A stretch of 64,000 bases of DNA from ZC4RG20 sp963782445 (GTDB taxonomy: Bacteria > Pseudomonadota > Gammaproteobacteria > Steroidobacterales > Rariloculaceae), in NCBI GenBank assembly GCA_963782445.1, contig CAWAJM010000002.1:442292-506291 (forward strand). Direction: 5' to 3'. Made by a program: the position numbers and the translations under genes. Shown here piece by piece: positions 35,463 through 44,221 of the stretch (position 1 is the stretch's first letter; each line of letters begins with the position of its first letter). The notes beneath the pieces are model-generated. The model saw nothing but the letters and a program-made list of their open reading frames with translations, was not told where the DNA came from and ran no database searches.

Positions 35463-36275
35463 TCATGCGCTCGCCGCGGTCTCGAGCGCGGCCAGCAGGC
35501 CCTCGAGGCTCGGCACGGTGGCCTCGGCCGCGACCTCGAGACCGAGCGCGCGCACGGCGGCCGTGGTCGAGGGGCCGATCGAGACGAGGCGCGCGGCCGC
35601 ATCGAGGGCCACCTGGTTGCCCAGGCCCTGTACGGCCGAGGGGCTCGCGAGCAGCACGGCGTCGACGCCGAGCGCGGCGTAGGGCCGCTTCGGCCGCGCG
35701 GGCGCGGCGGGCACCGTGCGATAGACGTCGAAACGCGCGCAGCCGATGCCGGCCGCGCTCAGCGTCCGTTCGAACGTCTCGCGGGCGTTGGCCGCGAGCG
35801 CGGCGACCACTTGCGGGCGCGGTGCGTCCGGCGGCGCCGCGCTGCGTTCGTGCGCGATGCGCTGCGCCAGACTTCCGGCCAGCGCGTCCGCGGTGCCCGG
35901 GCCGACGAGGTCCACGCGGCCGAGCGCGCGGCGCGCGGCCTCGGCCGTCGCGGCCCCGACGACGGCGATTTGCGCCGCCGCGAAGGGCCGACCCTCGGCA
36001 GCCGACTGCGCGTCGCCGGGTACCGCGTCCTTGCCAAGCTCCGCGAAGGCCTCGACGCCGCGGCGCGACGTAAAGACGATCCAGTCCGCACGCGCGGCCG
36101 CGGCCACGAGCGCTTTCCTGAGCGCGGGCGTATCGAGGCGCTCGGCCGCGATGCAGGGCAGCGAGACGGCGACGTGGCCCCGGCGCTCGAGCTCCGCGGC
36201 CCAGGCCGCGCAGTCGTCCTCCGCGCGCGTAAGCAGCACGCGCGCCGGAAACGCGGCGGGCGCGGGCGCCGTCAC
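35463..36275 (-). CDS. hemD: Uroporphyrinogen-III synthase
   Basis: Closes hydroxymethylbilane into uroporphyrinogen III. The 270-residue protein has the weak but recognisable family pattern: RVLLTRAEDDCAAWAAELERRG at the N-terminus, DWIVFTSRRGVEAF, and near the end LLASPSAVQGL and SIGPSTTAAVRALGLE. GTG 36275 is preceded by GGGAG. It lies 22 nt after hemC and ends 76 nt before hemB. HemD is poorly conserved, and gene position supports the call. Confidence 0.9.
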   Translation of the reverse strand: MTAPAPAAFPARVLLTRAEDDCAAWAAELERRGHVAVSLPCIAAERLDTPALRKALVAAAARADWIVFTSRRGVEAFAELGKDAVPGDAQSAAEGRPFAAAQIAVVGAATAEAARRALGRVDLVGPGTADALAGSLAQRIAHERSAAPPDAPRPQVVAALAANARETFERTLSAAGIGCARFDVYRTVPAAPARPKRPYAALGVDAVLLASPSAVQGLGNQVALDAAARLVSIGPSTTAAVRALGLEVAAEATVPSLEGLLAALETAASA

Positions 36276-36297
36276 CGCGCGGCTCCCTGCCGCCCCG

Positions 36298-37212
36298 TCA
36301 CTCGGACGCTCCGAGCAGGTCCCAGAGGTTCTCCACGACGCGTGCGGGCGTGTCGCCGCGCACGCCGGCCGACAGGATGCGGCTGCCGCGCTCGAGCATC
36401 GCGATGAGCTCGAAGGCGTCATCGCCCGCAGTGCAATACGCGCCGAAGGCGGTGTTGCAGCCGCCCTCGGCGCGCTCGAGCGCCGCACGCTCGATGCTGA
36501 CCGCGACGCGGCTCGCCGGGTCGTCGAGGCGCTCGAGCGCAGCGCGCACGCGCGCATCGTCGCTGCGGCACTGCACGGCCAGCGCGCCTTGTGCGGGAGC
36601 GGATACGAAGCGGCGCGGATCCAGCCGGATCGTCGCGAGGCCGTCGAGCGTGCCGTCGAGCGCGTCGCCGCCCTCGCGCAGGCGCGCGATCCCGGCCGCG
36701 GCCAGCACGATGGCGTCGTAGCCGCCGTCGCGTAGCTTGCGCAGGCGCGTCGGCACATTGCCGCGCAGCGGCTCGACGGCGAGATCGGTGCGAAAGTGCC
36801 TGAGCCAGACGCCGCGGCGGACCGACGAAGTGCCGACGCGCGCGCCGGGGCCGAGCGGCAGGAAGCCATGCTCGGCGTCGAGGCATTCCTCGCGCACGAC
36901 GAGCACGTCCGCGGGATCGACGCGTGCCGGCACGGCGCCGATCGTGAGCCCGGGCGGCGAGGCCGTGGGCAGGTCTTTGAACGAATGCACGGCGAGGTCG
37001 ATGTCGCCGGCCAGCAGCGCGCTCTCGATCTCGCGCACGAAGACGCCCTGCGCGCCGATCGTGCCGAACGAGGGCGCCTGCGAGCGGTCGCCGGCCGTGC
37101 GAATGATCTCGATGCGCGTCGGGTCTCCCGCGGCTTCGAGCTGCGCGGCGACCGTGCCCGCCTGCGTCAGCGCGAGGTCCGAGCCGCGCGTGCCGAGTTT
37201 GAGCTCGGCCAC
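36298..37212 (-). CDS. hemC: Hydroxymethylbilane synthase (porphobilinogen deaminase)
   Basis: Polymerises four porphobilinogens. The 304-residue protein begins with LKLGTRGSDLALTQA and has the conserved DLAVHSFKDLPT with the catalytic Asp. RLRKLRDGGYDAIVLAAAGI follows, and the dipyrromethane-cofactor Cys lies in AEGGCNTAFGAY. The start is GTG 37212, 2 nt after the hemA stop, which argues for co-transcription of hemA-hemC-hemD-hemB-hemL. Confidence 0.96.
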   Translation of the reverse strand: MAELKLGTRGSDLALTQAGTVAAQLEAAGDPTRIEIIRTAGDRSQAPSFGTIGAQGVFVREIESALLAGDIDLAVHSFKDLPTASPPGLTIGAVPARVDPADVLVVREECLDAEHGFLPLGPGARVGTSSVRRGVWLRHFRTDLAVEPLRGNVPTRLRKLRDGGYDAIVLAAAGIARLREGGDALDGTLDGLATIRLDPRRFVSAPAQGALAVQCRSDDARVRAALERLDDPASRVAVSIERAALERAEGGCNTAFGAYCTAGDDAFELIAMLERGSRILSAGVRGDTPARVVENLWDLLGASE

Positions 37213-37214
37213 GC

Positions 37215-38618
37215 TCAGGTCTCCCGCTCGGCTTCGCGCCGGCCGCGCCCGCTCGGGCCCGCCGCGCCGGCGCCTGCGGCGCCGCCGTTGCCCGCGCGGC
37301 GGCCGCCGATGCTGCCGCGCTCGAGCGCCGCACGCAGCTCGTCGGCGAACTCGGGGTCGAGCCCGCTCAGGAACGCCTCGACCGAGCCCTCTGGTCCGGA
37401 GTACATGAGCCCGCGGAGCCCCACGCAGGGAATGTGCGCGAAACGCCGCGCGAGCGCCGCCGTCCAGGTTTCGATGGCGGCGCGCTCCTCGGCGCCGAGG
37501 CCCTTGAGCTCTTTCTTGAGCAGGCGCTTGACGCCTTCCTCGGCCGTGCGGCGATAGCGCTGCTGCAGCGTGCCGAACAAGGGGCCGTAGAAGCGCTCCG
37601 CGAAGCGGTCGCGCAGGCCCTGCAGCGCGCGGTCCACGTGCTCGCGCGCGTCGGCCGCGTGCATGAGGCGCGCGGCACGGTTCGTCTCGGCGCGGCGCAC
37701 GATCTCGTCCATGCCGAGGCGCGGCACGCCGAGCCGGGCGCAGGCCTCGGGGTCCGCGTCGGCCGGTATCGCCATGTCGACGACGAGCGGCGGTCGGCCC
37801 GATTTCGGGGCGGCCGCGAGGCGCGCGAGCGCGGGGGCCGTCAACACGGCTTCGGGCGCGCCCGTCGCGCAGAGCACGGCCTCGACGGGCGACGGCTCGG
37901 CCAGGAAGGCCTCGAGGGACGCGTGCTCGACCGAGAAGCGAGCCGCGAGCGCCTCGGCTCGGGCCGCCGTGCGGTTCACGACGACGAGCGGGATGCCGGA
38001 CGGGGCCAGCGCGAGGGCCGCGCGCTCCGTCATCGGCGAGACGCCGACGAGCGCGACGGGACCGGGCGTCGCCGCGACGCGCTCGCGGATCAGCTCCACG
38101 GCGATCTCGGCCAGCGAGACGCGGCCTTCGTTGAGGCCCGTCTCCCCGCGGATGCGCGCCGCGATCTTGAGGGCTTCCTCGAAGACGAGCTCGAGCGCGG
38201 GCCCCGCGAGGCCGAGCTCGCGCGCGCGCTCGAACGCCGTGCGGACCTGACCGACGATTTCGGTCTCGCCGACGCAGGCCGAATCGAGCCCAGCCGCGAT
38301 CAGGAACAGATGCTCGGCCGCGCCTTCGCCCTGCCAGGCTTTGAGCCGGCGCTCGGCCTCGCCGGGGCCCGGCGGCCGGCCCGTGAGCAGCGCGAAGACC
38401 TGCCGCCTGAGGTCCCGTCCGGGTGTGCGGTCCGTGCGCGCGAAGATGAGCTCGACGCGGTTGCAGGTGCCGATGTAGGCGAGCTCCCCTAGATGGAGCT
38501 CGCGCGCGAAGGCGGCCAGCCGCGCGGCGGCTTCATCCTCGCGCAGCGTGAACTCGGCGAGCGATTCCGTGCCGCCCTGGCGCCAGGAGACGCCGACCAT
38601 TCCCAGGTGATCCAGCAA
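37215..38618 (-). CDS. hemA: Glutamyl-tRNA reductase
   Basis: Committed step of the C5 route, reducing glutamyl-tRNA to glutamate-1-semialdehyde. Conserved parts include the catalytic Cys in YIGTCNRVELIF, the region GLDSACVGETEIVGQVRTAF, and a C-terminal dimerisation helix. The last 35 residues are Gly/Ala/Arg-rich and atypical, giving 467 residues against a usual 415-435. The start is TTG 38618 or ATG 38600. First gene of the minus-strand heme run, with a repeat unit just upstream. Confidence 0.95.
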   Translation of the reverse strand: MLDHLGMVGVSWRQGGTESLAEFTLREDEAAARLAAFARELHLGELAYIGTCNRVELIFARTDRTPGRDLRRQVFALLTGRPPGPGEAERRLKAWQGEGAAEHLFLIAAGLDSACVGETEIVGQVRTAFERARELGLAGPALELVFEEALKIAARIRGETGLNEGRVSLAEIAVELIRERVAATPGPVALVGVSPMTERAALALAPSGIPLVVVNRTAARAEALAARFSVEHASLEAFLAEPSPVEAVLCATGAPEAVLTAPALARLAAAPKSGRPPLVVDMAIPADADPEACARLGVPRLGMDEIVRRAETNRAARLMHAADAREHVDRALQGLRDRFAERFYGPLFGTLQQRYRRTAEEGVKRLLKKELKGLGAEERAAIETWTAALARRFAHIPCVGLRGLMYSGPEGSVEAFLSGLDPEFADELRAALERGSIGGRRAGNGGAAGAGAAGPSGRGRREAERET

Positions 38619-38636
38619 GCTGAGGTCCCGAAAGCA

Positions 38637-38722
38637 AGAAAAAAGGGGTCAGAGCCCATTTTCGAGGCTGATGAGCGGGCCTGAGGAGCGCACTCGAAAA
38701 AGGGCTCTGACCCCTTTTCTAC
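38637..38722. repeat. Inverted pair of the GGGGTCAGAGCCC repeat (REPIN-like)
   Basis: Inverted arms around about 36 nt lie between hemA and the kinase-like gene, upstream of the heme run. It is the last copy seen in the window. The left arm has the CCCATTTT variant also present at 22928. Confidence 0.8.
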
Positions 38723-38738
38723 CAGAGCCGCGGCGCGG

Positions 38739-39827
38739 CTATGTCACAGAAGTGTCACGACCGGCGAGCCGTTCCGGGGCGAACGCGCCCTCGACGACGG
38801 CCCGCATGACGGGCAGCTCGCCGCGGATCGCGCGCGCGAGCGCGAGCTGGCAGCGCGTGCGCGCCTGGTTGTGCGCGCTCGCCGACGCGTAGCGCCGGCG
38901 GTCCCAGCCGAAGTAGCGTTCGGCCAGCGCGTCGGCGCAAAAGCGCGCCGCGAGCTCCACGGTGATCGTCAGCGTCGCCTCCGGAATCGCCGACCATTCG
39001 GGCTCGGCCAGCAGCCCCTCGGCGGCGCGCGCATAGCCGCGCACGGCGGCCTCGAACAGCGGCACCGAGAAGCCGGCATCCGAGGCATCCTCGGCCGCCG
39101 GATGACACCAGGAGCGCATGGCGTCGCCGAGCTCGAGCGCGACGGGCATGCGGCCCAGCGTATCGAGATCGATGAGGCAGACGGCGCGGTCCGTGCCGCG
39201 CTCGAACACGATATTAGAGACCTTGGGGTCGCCGTGCACGATGCGATCGGGCGCCTGCGGCAAAGGCGGCAGGTCCGCCGCCGCCGCAAAGACGTCCGCC
39301 GCGAGCGCCGCGACGGCCGCGTGCTGCGGATGCGAGCCGTATTGCCCGAGCGCGGACCGCAGCCGCGCGACGTGCGCGGCCGTGTCGTGCACGCCGAGCC
39401 GCGGGTTCGCGAAGCGATGCTCGAGATCCGCGACGGCGCGATGGAACGCGGCTAGCGCCGCACCCGCCTGCTCCGCCTGGGCGGGCGACTCGAGCGCTTC
39501 GCGCGTGACGCCGTCGACCTCGGTCAGCGCGCGCCACGTCGCGTCCGCGTGGCGAAACCACAGCGCCCCGCGCGTCGTCGGGACGACGCGCGTCGTCGGG
39601 CGCCCGAGCGCTGCGAGGTGGCGCGTCACGGCGTCGATGTCCGCGTTGATCTCGGGCGGGAACACGGCATTTACCCGCTGCAGCACGATGCGCGCACCCG
39701 CCTGGCTGCGCGCATGCCACGTGCGATTGATGAGGCCGGAGGCCGCAGGCTGCAGCGAGGCGGGGTCGACGTCGTAGGCCTCGAGCACGGCGCCGGCGGG
39801 CCGCTCCGTATCGGAGTGCGTACTCAC
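38739..39827 (-). CDS. Aminoglycoside-phosphotransferase-fold sugar kinase (NahK-like)
   Basis: A 362-residue APH/choline-kinase-fold protein. It has the ATP-site pattern GLINRTWHA, the Brenner-type catalytic loop RIVHGDPKVSNIVF and the metal-binding Asp in CLIDLDTLG. The N-terminal VLQRVNAVFPP resembles N-acetylhexosamine 1-kinases, so a sugar 1-kinase is my best guess; antibiotic resistance is not indicated. The start is GTG 39827 (GTG 39851 is possible). It is divergent from the next gene and does not appear linked to heme synthesis. Confidence 0.75.
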   Translation of the reverse strand: MSTHSDTERPAGAVLEAYDVDPASLQPAASGLINRTWHARSQAGARIVLQRVNAVFPPEINADIDAVTRHLAALGRPTTRVVPTTRGALWFRHADATWRALTEVDGVTREALESPAQAEQAGAALAAFHRAVADLEHRFANPRLGVHDTAAHVARLRSALGQYGSHPQHAAVAALAADVFAAAADLPPLPQAPDRIVHGDPKVSNIVFERGTDRAVCLIDLDTLGRMPVALELGDAMRSWCHPAAEDASDAGFSVPLFEAAVRGYARAAEGLLAEPEWSAIPEATLTITVELAARFCADALAERYFGWDRRRYASASAHNQARTRCQLALARAIRGELPVMRAVVEGAFAPERLAGRDTSVT

Positions 39828-39976
39828 CTTGCGATCATAGCGCGGCGCCACCAGCGCGGGGCCGCTCCGGCGCGCAGGGAATCAAACGGCGCGCCCTTTG
39901 TCATATTTTTCTACTTACCCTGCGGCCGCCGTCGGACGGCCCGAGAGTGCGTACCGCACAAGGAGTGGAGTCGACG

Positions 39977-40501
39977 ATGTCTCGTTGCACCCGCCGTTCC
40001 CCGCTCGGGGTCGTATTGGTCGCGGCTGCCGTGCACCCCGCGTTCGGCCAGCCGCCGGCCAAGGACGAGCACGCCGGCAGCGACAAGACCTCGCCGCCCG
40101 AGCCGGCCCCAACGCGCTGCATTTCGCTGCTCGACCTGCAGCGCACCGAAGTCCTCGACGACCGCACGATCCTCTTTCACATGCGCAGCGGCACGGTCTA
40201 TCTGAACCACCTCGAGCGCGAGTGCCCCGGGCTCGAGCGCGAGAAACGGTTCATGTACAGCCCGACGAGCACCGAGCTCTGCGCCATCGACGGCGTCACC
40301 GTCATCGAGAAATGGACCTTCGGATTCACGCGCGGTTTCACATGCTCGCTCGGCCGTTTCAACCCGGTGACCCCCGCCGAATACCAGGCCGCCGTCCACG
40401 ACGCTTCGAAGCCGCATGAAGATGCGGCCGCGCCGCCCGTCGAGGCGGACTCGCCGGACCGCGCCGGGCGCGAGGCCGCGGCCCCGGCCAAGTCCAAGTA
40501 G
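39977..40501 (+). CDS. Secreted DUF6491-type protein
   Basis: A 174-residue exported protein of unknown function. A signal peptide is followed by a Pro/Lys-rich stretch and a core with the pattern RCISLLDLQRTEVLDDRTIL...HMRSGTVYLNHLERECPGL, whose Cys spacing and DDRTI...N.L..CPGL motif match DUF6491. The C-terminus is Ala/Pro-rich. ATG 39977 is preceded by GGAG. Related proteins occur in Xanthomonadales-like lineages (recalled, not searched). Confidence 0.7.
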   Translation: MSRCTRRSPLGVVLVAAAVHPAFGQPPAKDEHAGSDKTSPPEPAPTRCISLLDLQRTEVLDDRTILFHMRSGTVYLNHLERECPGLEREKRFMYSPTSTELCAIDGVTVIEKWTFGFTRGFTCSLGRFNPVTPAEYQAAVHDASKPHEDAAAPPVEADSPDRAGREAAAPAKSK

Positions 40502-40509
40502 CTCGGCCT

Positions 40510-41880
40510 TCAGCCGCCCGGCAGCGTGACGCGCTTGCCGTTCACCGTAAGCCGGCCGTTCTCGAGGCGCAGCGTCGCTTTGTAGCGGTTCCCGACGTTC
40601 TCGAGATAGCCGCGCAGCGCGAGCACGGAGACGAGCACGTCCGCCTGGGCCTTGGCGATCGGCGCAATCTGCGCTTCGCGCGGCGAGCCGCTGGCGCGCA
40701 AGCGGCGCTCGAGCACCGTGGCGGTCGCGCGCCGCACGAGCGCCTTGGCCGCCGTCACGTCGGCGCGGGCCGCGAGGACCCGGCTCCAGAAGTCCGCGGC
40801 CAGCAGATCGATCGCGCCCTGCCGCGGCAGCGCCGCCGGGTCGATGGACGCTTGCGCGTGCGCTTCGAGCGGCTCGCCGTCGAGGTCGAAGCTCAGCCGC
40901 TCGATGGTGATGCTCGGACCCGCCGCCAGCAAGGCATGGAGCGAGGGTTCCAGCGCGTCGACGGCCGCATCGGGCGCCACGGCGCCCGCCGCCACGCGCT
41001 GCGCCGCTTCGGAATAGGCGTGTAGCGCGTCGAGATCGAGACCGCGTATCCGGCCGTGCAACAGGGCATCAGCGATGCGCGCGTCCTTGCCTGTGCGCAT
41101 GCCGTCCGCGGTGACTTCGAGTGTGCCGTCGAGCCGGCGCTTTGCGTCGACATTGCCCGCGCCGTTCACGACGAGTCCGGTCGCGTCGAGGATGCGCGCG
41201 CCGTCCGCGGCCGCGAACGCGGCCTTCTCGGCCTCGAGCTCCGCCTTGTCGATCGTGGTGCCGTCGTGCGTCATGGTGCCGTTCGCCGTGAGCTCGACGT
41301 TCCGGAGCGCGACCCGGCCTTCGGCCTGCTCGATCTCGAGCGTCGCCGCATGCCCGTGTGCCGCGAGGTTTCCCCGGTCGAGCGAGCCGACGACCCGGCT
41401 GCCCGAGAACGAGAGCCGGGTCGTGGGCGTGCGCCGGTCGAGCGCCGGCAGGTCCGCCGCGAAGCGCAGCGCACCGCCGAGCCCCGTGCGCGCCTCGAAG
41501 TGAAACGGATACGCGGGCGGCGCACCCGCTTCCGCTGCGGGCCGCGCCTCGATCTGCACGAAGCCGAAGAAGAACCCGTGCTCGAGCGAGACGGGGCCGT
41601 GCTCGAGATCCACGACGACGTGCACCGGCTTCGGCGCGAGCGGTGTCGCCGAATCGCGCCCGGCGCGCGCGCCGTCGGGTCCGATCGTGACGCGGGCGCG
41701 GCTCCTGAACCAACCGCGCTCGTAAGCGTCGAGCTTGGCGTCGAGCGCATCGTTCGCATCGAGCGAGGCCACACGCGCTTCGACGGCTTGCTGCGCGAGC
41801 CGCCCGAACACGGGCGGCAGCAGCAGCAGCGCGAGCAGCCCGAGCGCGGCGAGCGCCAAGGCGATGCGCCTCGCCGTCAT
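40510..41880 (-). CDS. DUF945 (YdgA-like) membrane-anchored protein
   Basis: A 456-residue protein with an N-terminal transmembrane anchor (about 5-25) and a large periplasmic region, ending in LRLENGRLTVNGKRVTLPG. The early DAYERGWFRSRARVTI segment is typical of DUF945/YdgA. The biochemical role is unknown. It overlaps the preceding ferritin-like gene by 4 nt (ATGA at 41880), so they form an operon, and it is convergent with the DUF6491 gene. Confidence 0.78.
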   Translation of the reverse strand: MTARRIALALAALGLLALLLLPPVFGRLAQQAVEARVASLDANDALDAKLDAYERGWFRSRARVTIGPDGARAGRDSATPLAPKPVHVVVDLEHGPVSLEHGFFFGFVQIEARPAAEAGAPPAYPFHFEARTGLGGALRFAADLPALDRRTPTTRLSFSGSRVVGSLDRGNLAAHGHAATLEIEQAEGRVALRNVELTANGTMTHDGTTIDKAELEAEKAAFAAADGARILDATGLVVNGAGNVDAKRRLDGTLEVTADGMRTGKDARIADALLHGRIRGLDLDALHAYSEAAQRVAAGAVAPDAAVDALEPSLHALLAAGPSITIERLSFDLDGEPLEAHAQASIDPAALPRQGAIDLLAADFWSRVLAARADVTAAKALVRRATATVLERRLRASGSPREAQIAPIAKAQADVLVSVLALRGYLENVGNRYKATLRLENGRLTVNGKRVTLPGG

Positions 41881-42527
41881 GCCGCCGCCGCGCGCGCGAA
41901 CGCGCCGAGCAGCCGCTCGTAGAGCGTGTGCTCGAAGCCGAGGAAGGCGTTCGCGCGGGCGTCGTTGAGCTCACCGGCCATCTCCAGGCGGCGCGCCATA
42001 TCGTCCAGGTGATTGCGCTCCTCGCCGAGCACGCGCTTCAGCGACATGCCGGCCCCTGCGCGCTTCAGCGTCTGCTCGTAGAGCTTGTAGAACCACAGCG
42101 CGCGGAATTCGACGATGAGCGACATGTACAGATACGTGGCCGCGCGGCTGCGCTGCCTGGCGAGCGCGGCGGCCATACGGGCCTCGAGCCGCTGGAAGTA
42201 CATGCGCGCCGCGGCCGGCGCGAGCAGGTCCGCGTCGGCGTACTCGAGCGGGCGTGCCGCGGCCTTCTCGGCCTGACGCTTCATGAAATAGGCGTGATGC
42301 GCTTCCTCGGCCACGTGCCGGAGCGTCGCCTGATCGATGGCAGGCGAGTGCTGCGTCGCCATGATCTTGTGGCTGCCGAGATGCTCGAGCAGCGACAGCG
42401 AGTTGATGAAGCGTCCATGCAGCGCCGCTTGCGAGACGATGCGCGCGAGCAGCGAGCGCGTCTGCAGCACGAGGGCCGCGTTGCTCGTCTCGAAATTCGC
42501 AAGCGCGTGGTCGAGCCAGGATTCCAT
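41877..42527 (-). CDS. Ferritin-like di-iron protein, unknown function
   Basis: A 216-residue, largely helical protein with two ExxH motifs, EEAHH (about 74-78) and GEERNH (about 177-182), plus a central Glu in IVEFRALWFYKLYEQ. This spacing fits a four-helix ferritin-like di-iron centre. It could be an oxidase or hydroxylase; I recognise no named family. ATG 42527 follows AGAGGAA. It is translationally coupled to the DUF945 gene. Confidence 0.6.
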   Translation of the reverse strand: MESWLDHALANFETSNAALVLQTRSLLARIVSQAALHGRFINSLSLLEHLGSHKIMATQHSPAIDQATLRHVAEEAHHAYFMKRQAEKAAARPLEYADADLLAPAAARMYFQRLEARMAAALARQRSRAATYLYMSLIVEFRALWFYKLYEQTLKRAGAGMSLKRVLGEERNHLDDMARRLEMAGELNDARANAFLGFEHTLYERLLGAFARAAAA

Positions 42528-42756
42528 GCCGTTCCTCTGCGTCGGCGCGCCGGCGCGGCCGCGCATGTCCGTGAGGCTGGAAATGATATGCGCTGCCTAG
42601 AAGGGGAAGCAAAAGGCGCTGCGGACGGGCCCGAGCGGGAATCGGATGTCTCTGATTGGACTAAAGATTGCGGGTTGCGGCACGCGCGGGCTTTGGAAAC
42701 CTTCGCTTTGCCGCCCAGGTCCCAAGCGGTAAGATCGAAACGACGAAGGAGGAGCG

Positions 42757-43572
42757 ATGATCCGTAACCGACTCATGCCGCTGGCCTTGACCGCGGCCTC
42801 GGCCCTCGTAGTTTGCGGTGCCGCCTCGGCGCAGCAGGCGGCGGCCGGCAAGCCGGCGCCCACGCAGGCATCGGCGCAGCATTCGCCGCAGGGCGGCACG
42901 TGGGCCTCGATCGCGCGGCTGCCGGATTGGAGCGGGCTCTGGGAGCCGGCTTTCGGTGGCGGCCGCGACAATCCCAAGCCCATGCTCACGCCCGAGTACG
43001 AGGCCAAATACAAGGCCTACCAGGCGGCCCGCAAGAGCGGCAAGATCCAGGACACGCCGTCTGCGAACTGCGTCCCGCCCGGCATGCCCGGGATCATGAC
43101 GCAGCCGTACCCCTACGAGTTTCTGTTTACGCCGGGCAAGGTCACGATCCTCATCGAGGCCTACAGCCAGTGGAGGCAGATCTTCACGGACGGCCGTCCG
43201 CTGCCCAAGGATCCGGACCCGGCCTACAACGGCCATTCGATCGGCCATTGGGAAGGCGACACGCTCGTCGTCGAGAGCGTAGGTTTCGTGCCCGTCACGC
43301 CGCTGGGCGGCGTCTACGGCATGCAGCACAGCGACAAGATGCGCATCGTCGAGCGCATGCACGAGCTCAACCCCGAGCAGCTCGAGATTCAGACGACGAT
43401 CTACGATCCGAAAGCGCTGCAGAAACCTTGGACGACGAAACGGGTCTACGGACGTCATAAGGATTGGACGCTCGACGAATACGTGTGCCAACAGAACAAC
43501 CGCAACTACACCACCGCCACGGGGAAGGCCGGTGTCGATCTGAAGTTCGACGACGAGGCTGACAAGCAATGA
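42757..43572 (+). CDS. Secreted hypothetical protein
   Basis: A 271-residue protein with a clear signal peptide ending near CGAASAQQ. The mature part starts with PDWSGLWEPAFGG and contains NGHSIGHWEGDTLVVESVGF, a pattern I associate with uncharacterised exported proteins common in Acidobacteria-, Steroidobacter- and Sphingomonas-like genomes. The function is unknown. It has a GGAGG ribosome site and overlaps the DUF6152 gene by 4 nt, so the two are likely made together. Confidence 0.75.
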   Translation: MIRNRLMPLALTAASALVVCGAASAQQAAAGKPAPTQASAQHSPQGGTWASIARLPDWSGLWEPAFGGGRDNPKPMLTPEYEAKYKAYQAARKSGKIQDTPSANCVPPGMPGIMTQPYPYEFLFTPGKVTILIEAYSQWRQIFTDGRPLPKDPDPAYNGHSIGHWEGDTLVVESVGFVPVTPLGGVYGMQHSDKMRIVERMHELNPEQLEIQTTIYDPKALQKPWTTKRVYGRHKDWTLDEYVCQQNNRNYTTATGKAGVDLKFDDEADKQ

Positions 43573-43973
43573 AGATGACGGTACGACCCATGCGCCTCTC
43601 TCTCGGCGGCGCGATTCTCTCGGTAGCGGCCGCGCTGGCATTCGCCGGCACGGCCAGCGCGCATCATTCTTTCGCCCCATTCCAGATGGAGCAGACGAAG
43701 ACGATCAAGGGCGAGGTCGTCGAGTTCCAGTGGACGAACCCGCATACGTGGACCTGGATCAACGTCAAAGGCGACGACGGCACGGTCACGCGCTGGGGGC
43801 TCGAGGGCATGAGCCCGAACTTCCTCGGCCGGCGCGGCTGGACGCGCCACACGCTGAAGCCCGGCGACCCGGTCACCTGCGTGATCCATCCCATGAAGGA
43901 CGGCAAACCCGGCGGCGAGCTCGTCAAGGTCATCCTGGCCGACGGCACGCAAAAGGTTATGTTCGGCAAGTGA
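43569..43973 (+). CDS. Secreted DUF6152 family protein
   Basis: A 134-residue exported protein with a signal peptide ending near ASAHHSF, followed by the DUF6152 pattern TIKGEVVEFQWTNPHTWTWINV and GEL at the end. These small beta-rich proteins are frequent partners of the larger secreted protein just upstream; the function is unknown. It starts by ATGA overlap and ends by GTGA overlap with a small hypothetical gene. Confidence 0.78.
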   Translation: MKMTVRPMRLSLGGAILSVAAALAFAGTASAHHSFAPFQMEQTKTIKGEVVEFQWTNPHTWTWINVKGDDGTVTRWGLEGMSPNFLGRRGWTRHTLKPGDPVTCVIHPMKDGKPGGELVKVILADGTQKVMFGK

Positions 43974-44221
43974 CGGACGCCGGGACGGAGGCCGAAGCCT
44001 GTGTCCTGAATCGATTCGCGCGCGCCGTCGCCGCGTTCGATCGCGGTGCCTGCGTCGAAGAGGCGACGGCGGAGCTCACGCCGGACCTCTATGCCGCGCT
44101 GCCGGACGGCGCCGTCAAGGAAGCCGTCCGCGAGGCGTTCCGGCAGCTTGCGGCCGATCCGCCGGCCGCGGGACGCGAGGCCGCCGTGCGGGCTGCGTTG
44201 GAGTCCCTCACACTCGCATGA
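43970..44221 (+). CDS. Small hypothetical protein
   Basis: An 83-residue acidic helical protein with no family I recognise. Support is positional: the GTG start overlaps the DUF6152 stop by 4 nt and the stop overlaps the HAD phosphatase start by 4 nt. The chain of overlaps from 42757 to 44895 suggests a single operon. It may be a coupling peptide with no conserved role. Confidence 0.55.
   Translation: MTDAGTEAEACVLNRFARAVAAFDRGACVEEATAELTPDLYAALPDGAVKEAVREAFRQLAADPPAAGREAAVRAALESLTLA

Noticed and set aside
38739..39827. Aminoglycoside resistance gene
   Set aside because: The fold is shared, but the N-terminal motif resembles sugar 1-kinases and the context is chromosomal.
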